This document shows positions 60,548 to 64,000 of a stretch of DNA of 64,000 nucleotides, piece after piece. The position numbers and the translations under genes are program-made. Source of the DNA: an uncultured Treponema sp. (lineage in GTDB: Bacteria; Spirochaetota; Spirochaetia; Treponematales; Treponemataceae); NCBI GenBank assembly GCA_946615905.1, contig CAMOIE010000008.1, forward strand, positions 1 through 64,000, read 5' to 3'. A model generated the notes under the pieces. It was not told the origin of the DNA. It did no database searches and saw only the letters and a program-made list of their open reading frames with translations. Position 1 is the stretch's first letter. Each line of letters opens with the position of its first letter.

Positions 60548-61512
60548 CAAGTTTTTCTTCTGAGAAAATTCTTCTTTTGATTACGCAAAATGTCTCGGAA
60601 CTGTTGGCCGCAGGGCTTCCTGTTGAAAGGGCGTTTGCGGAATTCTCTGACTTTCCATCGAGCGGCAAGAATGGTAAAAAGGCCGGGAAAATCGCCCGCT
60701 ATATTTCCATGGAGCTTGAATGCGGGCGGGAACTTTTTTCAGTCCTTTCATCGCTGCCGGATTTTCAGCTGCCTGAATGGTATTCGGCTTTTGTTTTTGC
60801 AGGCCAGAAGTCTGGAAAAATGGCTGAAGCCTTTAACTTTTTGGCGGAAAGGCTCAAGACGAAAAATCTCTCGAAAAATCTTTTTGTACAGTCCTTAATC
60901 TATCCTGCCTTTACGGTTCTGCTCTCTTCTGTCACAGGAATTTTGGGAGCCAGCTTTTTGGGAGGATTATCAAAGAGCGGAAGTGTCTTGGAGATTTTAA
61001 CTTCTTGCATTCCGGCTTTCGGATTTCTGGCAGCGGCCTTTTTTGCCACTGTAATTTTTATGAGGAGGCTGACTGCGGAAAATCCTCTTTTTTTGATTTT
61101 CACAGCCCTTTCCTTTGGAAAAAGTGCTGGCTTAAGTCTTTTGGATTCAATTGAGCTGGCCTTTCCCCTTGCCCAGGAAAATAAAAGGATTTGCACCTGC
61201 CTCTCATCGGCGATGGCTGAGATTTCTTGCGGGGCAGAAGCGTCTCAGGCTTTTTTTGACTCCTTGGCGGCAGCCGGTTTTGAGAGGGAGGGGCAGCTTT
61301 TGAGCATGAACCTGAGCTTGTGCAAGTCCGGTTCCAGTGAAAATCCATTCGCGAAAACAGCGGCTTTAATCGGGCAAAAAGACTGCGAGAAGAAAAAAAT
61401 CCTTCTTTCGTTGGAAGGCCCCTTCTTGCTTTGCCTTGTGGCGATTTATCTGGCATTGATTTTGCAAAAAACGTTGATGCCTGTGATTACAAATTTTGGA
61501 GGAATTTTATGA
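60544..61512 (+). CDS. gspF: Type II secretion inner-membrane platform protein (GspF-like)
   Basis: A 322-residue protein. A cytoplasmic T2SSF domain (ELLAAGLPVERAFAEFSD; WYSAFVFAGQKSGKMAEAFNFLAE) is followed by membrane helices near 120-140 and 155-175. A second T2SSF domain and a final helix (GPFLLCLVAIYLALILQKTLMPV) follow. It is shorter than the usual ~400 residues. It anchors the ATPase to the pseudopilus base. It overlaps gspG by four bases. Confidence 0.87.
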   Translation: MTSFSSEKILLLITQNVSELLAAGLPVERAFAEFSDFPSSGKNGKKAGKIARYISMELECGRELFSVLSSLPDFQLPEWYSAFVFAGQKSGKMAEAFNFLAERLKTKNLSKNLFVQSLIYPAFTVLLSSVTGILGASFLGGLSKSGSVLEILTSCIPAFGFLAAAFFATVIFMRRLTAENPLFLIFTALSFGKSAGLSLLDSIELAFPLAQENKRICTCLSSAMAEISCGAEASQAFFDSLAAAGFEREGQLLSMNLSLCKSGSSENPFAKTAALIGQKDCEKKKILLSLEGPFLLCLVAIYLALILQKTLMPVITNFGGIL

Positions 61513-62018
61513 AAAACTTTTTCGCCTGGAAGAAAAGATTTTTGTCTGACAGAAAGCTTTCCCCAGAGATGAAAAAGGCTCGTGACGGAGGCTTTACCTT
61601 TGTGGAAACTCTGGCGGTTCTCGCGGTGACAGCCCTGCTCGCGTCTCAAACGGGAACAGTAGTTTCTGCCCTTGTCCAAAAGGCTAAAAAAGCCTCGGCA
61701 AAAACTCAGATTTCGTCTTTTCAGGCGGCCTTGCAGTCTTACTACATCGACTGCGGCTCCTTTCCAACCCAGGAGCAGGGCTTGAAGGCTCTTGTCTCAA
61801 AGCCTGATTTGATTCCTGTGCCGTCAAACTGGCAGGGGCCTTATATCTCGTCAAGTCTGCCAAAAGACCCCTGGGGAGAGGATTACGTTTATCTGACAAA
61901 AAACAGCCCCCTTATGCCGGACGATGCCCCGGAAGGTCTGCCATTCGCAATTTATTCAAACGGAGGAAACAATGAGAACGGAAAGTCTGCACAAGCGGTC
62001 GTCGCTTCATGGCGGTAA
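61509..62018 (+). CDS. gspG: Major pseudopilin (GspG-like)
   Basis: A 169-residue protein. The prepilin peptidase site is DGG/FTFVETLAVLAVTALLA with cleavage after Gly28 and Glu at +5 (long basic leader). The GspG core follows: QKAKKASAKTQISSFQAALQSYYIDCGSFPTQEQGLKALV and GPYISSSLPKDPWGEDYVYL. GGAGG-like sequence precedes ATG 61509; an earlier in-frame start inside gspF was rejected. The calcium-binding end typical of GspG seems shortened. Confidence 0.9.
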   Translation: MKNFFAWKKRFLSDRKLSPEMKKARDGGFTFVETLAVLAVTALLASQTGTVVSALVQKAKKASAKTQISSFQAALQSYYIDCGSFPTQEQGLKALVSKPDLIPVPSNWQGPYISSSLPKDPWGEDYVYLTKNSPLMPDDAPEGLPFAIYSNGGNNENGKSAQAVVASWR

Positions 62019-62211
62019 AAAATTCTGCCGGAAGTCACTGAAAGGGAAAAAGGACGGAGCCTTTATTTTGCTTCCGACCGTAATGATTCTTCTGGGACTT
62101 TCAGCTTTTTTCTGCGCGATTGTTCATTTTGAGAAGACTAGATTGGACTTGCTTGAAAGCAGGACAAGTCAACTGTATGAAAAAATCGAGGTTAGAAATG
62201 CGGTTAATTGA
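61972..62211 (+). CDS. Short minor pseudopilin-like protein (possibly GspK-like)
   Basis: A 79-residue protein starting at ATG 61972 with GGAGG upstream. A basic leader is followed by KKDG/AFILLPTVMILLGLSAFFCAIVHFEKTR, a pseudopilin-type helix with a Gly cleavage site but no Glu at +5, as in GspK. It is far shorter than GspK (about 300) and stops soon after the helix, so it is either a minimal tip subunit or a truncated gene. It overlaps gspG by 47 bp and the next gene by 14 bp. Confidence 0.55.
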   Translation: MRTESLHKRSSLHGGKKFCRKSLKGKKDGAFILLPTVMILLGLSAFFCAIVHFEKTRLDLLESRTSQLYEKIEVRNAVN

Positions 62212-62536
62212 AGTTATTGCATCGGTCTGCCTGGCCTCGTTTTTCTGTGTGGCTGCCCTTCCTTCTGTGGAAAATATTGCGAAAAGCCACCGGGAATTCT
62301 GCCTGAAAAGCAGAGTTTTCAATCGGGACAGATTTATAACGGAGACGTTCTCAAAAATCGCCGCTTCTGGGGAGGCAGACTCTGAAAAAATTTCTGGCTG
62401 GGCTAAAAGGTGTTCGGATCTTTTTGCCTTGGACTCGATTTCCGTTGGTGAAGCAGGGGCGAACGGGAAATTTCTTGAATGCACATGGCAGGCCGAGGGA
62501 AAAATCTACAAATTCAAGGCTGAGCGAAGCCTGTAA
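62198..62536 (+). CDS. Minor pseudopilin-like protein without a leader peptide
   Basis: A 112-residue protein. The start ATG 62198 has GAGG six bases upstream. The N terminus MRLIEVIASVCLASFFCVAALPSVENIAKS is a pseudopilin helix beginning directly at what would be the mature residue 1, with Glu at position 5. There is no leader or Gly before it. An upstream ATG (62177) would add only KKSRLE, which still lacks the -1 Gly. Subunit identity (GspH/I/J) is unclear. It sits between the GspK-like and GspL-like genes. Confidence 0.55.
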   Translation: MRLIEVIASVCLASFFCVAALPSVENIAKSHREFCLKSRVFNRDRFITETFSKIAASGEADSEKISGWAKRCSDLFALDSISVGEAGANGKFLECTWQAEGKIYKFKAERSL

Positions 62537-62560
62537 AAAGTTTGGAAAATGGAGGTCAAA

Positions 62561-63787
62561 ATGGGAAAATACTCAATTGGAAAGCAGATAAGGCTGAAAT
62601 TCAGGCCGGTCAGAATGAAAATCAAAAAGAATTTCATAAGCCCCGGTGACTGCGAAATCTATAATTTTCATATTCCTTTTAAAATGCTGGCCGGGAAAAA
62701 ACGTCAGCTTTTTATAAGGCGGGAACTTGAAAAACGGCATCCTTGTTTTTCTCCGCGTTCATGCGTGGACACAAAAATCTCCCTCAAAAAACGCAGACTG
62801 AATGTGCGGGCTGCCGTCATGGAAAGGTCGACTCTTGCAGCCTACCAGCAAAAGTCTGCGAAATTTCTCTTTTTGAAGGAGGAGCCTTTATGGCCGGTAT
62901 TTGCCAAAAAAAGACCCCTTTTTGCTTTTTCTCTTCCGGCCCTGGCCCTTTTGGGATTATTATGCCGCAATTCTTTGAGTCCGAGCCAAAAAGAAAGCCA
63001 GGCCTTAAATGAACTTCCGTCTCTTTCAGCGGCAGAAAATCTTTCAGAAACGGAGGCCTCTGTCGGAAGGGAAGGAGTCCTGAATCTTTTGCAAAAAATC
63101 AAGGCTTGTGACGGCCGGATTCTTTCCCTCAATTTTGACGGGGCGAATTGCAATTTTTCGCTTGAGGGGGTGAATCCAGAGGATGTCGCCTATGACATTC
63201 CGTGCGCCCTTTCTTATTCTGACGGGAAAGCCCGTTTTACGGCAGTAAAGGCATTTGCACCTGCGAAAAAACTTTCTGAAAATGGCGAAAGAATTTCTTT
63301 TCCGCTTGATGCGCCTGCAAAAATCCGCTCGGCTTTTTTTGAGTCATCAGGTTCTGTTCAAAGTCAGGTCGGTGGGGAACGGTCTTTTTCTTTTTCTGGC
63401 TTCGTTCCTCAAGAGCAGGCTCAGGCCTTTTTGGAAAATCTTTCACAATTGAAAAAAGAATTCTCCCTTGTTGAAGATTCTCTTTCAATTTCGTCCTCCT
63501 CGGAAAATCTCCTTGCTCTTTCATTCGCTCTTTCCGCCGGGAAAAATCTTGGCTCCGACGGAATCGTTGAATTGCTCTCGCCATTTTCTTCTGTCTTTGG
63601 GAAAAAGGAAAAAATCTCCGGTCAGCCGCAAGTCCGCCTCGCAAGAAAAGAGAGCGTAGCCGGGGAAAAAATCGGGGAAATCGTCACGGAAAATGGGGAA
63701 GTAGTCTCGTATTTCAAGGACAGGCAAAACGGGAAAATTTTTTGCCATACATCTTCCATGGAAAAATCAAAAAGGAGAGCCTTATGA
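62561..63787 (+). CDS. GspL/PilN-like bitopic membrane protein of the secretion operon
   Basis: A 408-residue protein starting at ATG 62561 with GGAGG upstream. The first ~120 residues are basic and cytoplasmic. One membrane helix follows at about 121-139 (PLFAFSLPALALLGLLC). The remainder is periplasmic: ALNELPSLSAAENL, then two similar alpha/beta units (LLQKIKACDGRILSLNFDGANCNFSLEGV; LSQLKKEFSLVEDSLSIS). This topology matches GspL/PilM-PilN assembly proteins that bind GspE, but sequence similarity is not obvious, so the call rests on position and topology. It ends in an ATGA overlap with the next gene. Confidence 0.5.
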   Translation: MGKYSIGKQIRLKFRPVRMKIKKNFISPGDCEIYNFHIPFKMLAGKKRQLFIRRELEKRHPCFSPRSCVDTKISLKKRRLNVRAAVMERSTLAAYQQKSAKFLFLKEEPLWPVFAKKRPLFAFSLPALALLGLLCRNSLSPSQKESQALNELPSLSAAENLSETEASVGREGVLNLLQKIKACDGRILSLNFDGANCNFSLEGVNPEDVAYDIPCALSYSDGKARFTAVKAFAPAKKLSENGERISFPLDAPAKIRSAFFESSGSVQSQVGGERSFSFSGFVPQEQAQAFLENLSQLKKEFSLVEDSLSISSSSENLLALSFALSAGKNLGSDGIVELLSPFSSVFGKKEKISGQPQVRLARKESVAGEKIGEIVTENGEVVSYFKDRQNGKIFCHTSSMEKSKRRAL

Positions 63788-64000
63788 AAAAATCAGCCTT
63801 GTATGCGGCCTTCGCATTTTTGCTTTTGTCGTCCTGCTCGTCAAGCAAGCTTGCTTTGGGCGGCGGAAAAAGGGGGCTTATGACAGGTCGTGTCTGCGAC
63901 AGCGATGGAAAGCCTGTCAGCGGTTATCGAATTTTTCTTGACGGAAAAAAATCAGGAGTTTCCTCTGCCGGCGGAATTTTCAAAATTGAGGGAGTTAGCC
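63784..64000 (+). CDS. Lipoprotein with carboxypeptidase-regulatory-like domain (partial)
   Basis: Only the first 72 residues are in the window. A lipoprotein signal ends in LLLSSC at residue 18. Then comes MTGRVCDSDGKPVSGYRIFLDGKKSGVSSAGGIFKIEGV, a typical carboxypeptidase-regulatory-like beta-sandwich start. It overlaps the preceding gene (ATGA) with GGAG upstream, so it belongs to the secretion operon and may be a pilotin-like or surface component. Role unknown. Confidence 0.65.
   Translation, partial: MKKSALYAAFAFLLLSSCSSSKLALGGGKRGLMTGRVCDSDGKPVSGYRIFLDGKKSGVSSAGGIFKIEGVS

Overview
The window looks like chromosomal DNA of a Treponema (Spirochaetes), probably a gut or rumen species. The grounds are a spirochaete-type hook protein fragment, a TGS/uridine-kinase fusion, an LptD-like barrel, abundant M23/LysM and TPR envelope proteins, a phoH-HD-ybeY-corC cluster, and moderate GC with AT-rich intergenic DNA. 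This is inferred from protein character only. No prophage, CRISPR array, intact insertion sequence or defence island is visible.

Layout. 0-0.4 kb: 3' end of flgE. 0.5-6.4 kb (minus): nucleoside kinase, argR, mutS2, rsgA. 6.7-9.8 kb (minus): tripartite tricarboxylate transporter tctC-tctB-tctA. 9.9-16.4 kb (minus): lptD-like gene and uvrA. 16.6-17.3 kb: tRNA-Gln(CTG), tRNA-Glu(CTC) and a tandem-duplicated GC-rich tract. 17.3-27.5 kb (plus): chemoreceptor, phoH, HD phosphodiesterase, ybeY, CBS protein, TPR protein, rlmE, LysM/M23 protein. 27.6-32.2 kb (plus): lysine/diaminopimelate operon dapA-asd-MFS-lysA. 32.3-36.8 kb: small secreted protein, GGDEF protein, convergent GGDEF-EAL protein. 36.9-39 kb (minus): cobD and a CobU-like/CobC fusion. 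39.2-49.4 kb: tyrS, PBP1a, a putative small RNA, envelope genes, ferredoxin, a gene-free 0.9 kb element, NFACT, adk. 49.6-57.1 kb (plus): trxA, ndk, gpsA, ffh, htrA, lipase-like protein, efp. 57.2-64 kb (plus): a compact type II secretion/pseudopilus operon running off the end.

Four things stand out. (1) argR and the dapA operon carry the identical 14-bp ARG-box-like site TGCATAAAAATACA, suggesting that this ArgR controls lysine/peptidoglycan-precursor synthesis. (2) Seven genes with no recognisable Shine-Dalgarno sequence have a -10 box only 6-9 nt upstream of the start codon, which predicts leaderless mRNAs and corrects several starts. (3) Intergenic spaces hold a mosaic family of GC-rich hairpin repeats; two copies abut or overlap stop codons, and a separate 0.8 kb element has terminal inverted repeats. 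(4) A short minus-strand transcription unit at 43.2-43.3 kb looks like an unannotated small RNA with a C-rich loop. EF-P also has the KSGR loop typical of the arginine-rhamnosylated subfamily.

All boundaries, motifs and repeats were read by eye. No database search, folding program or codon statistics were available.
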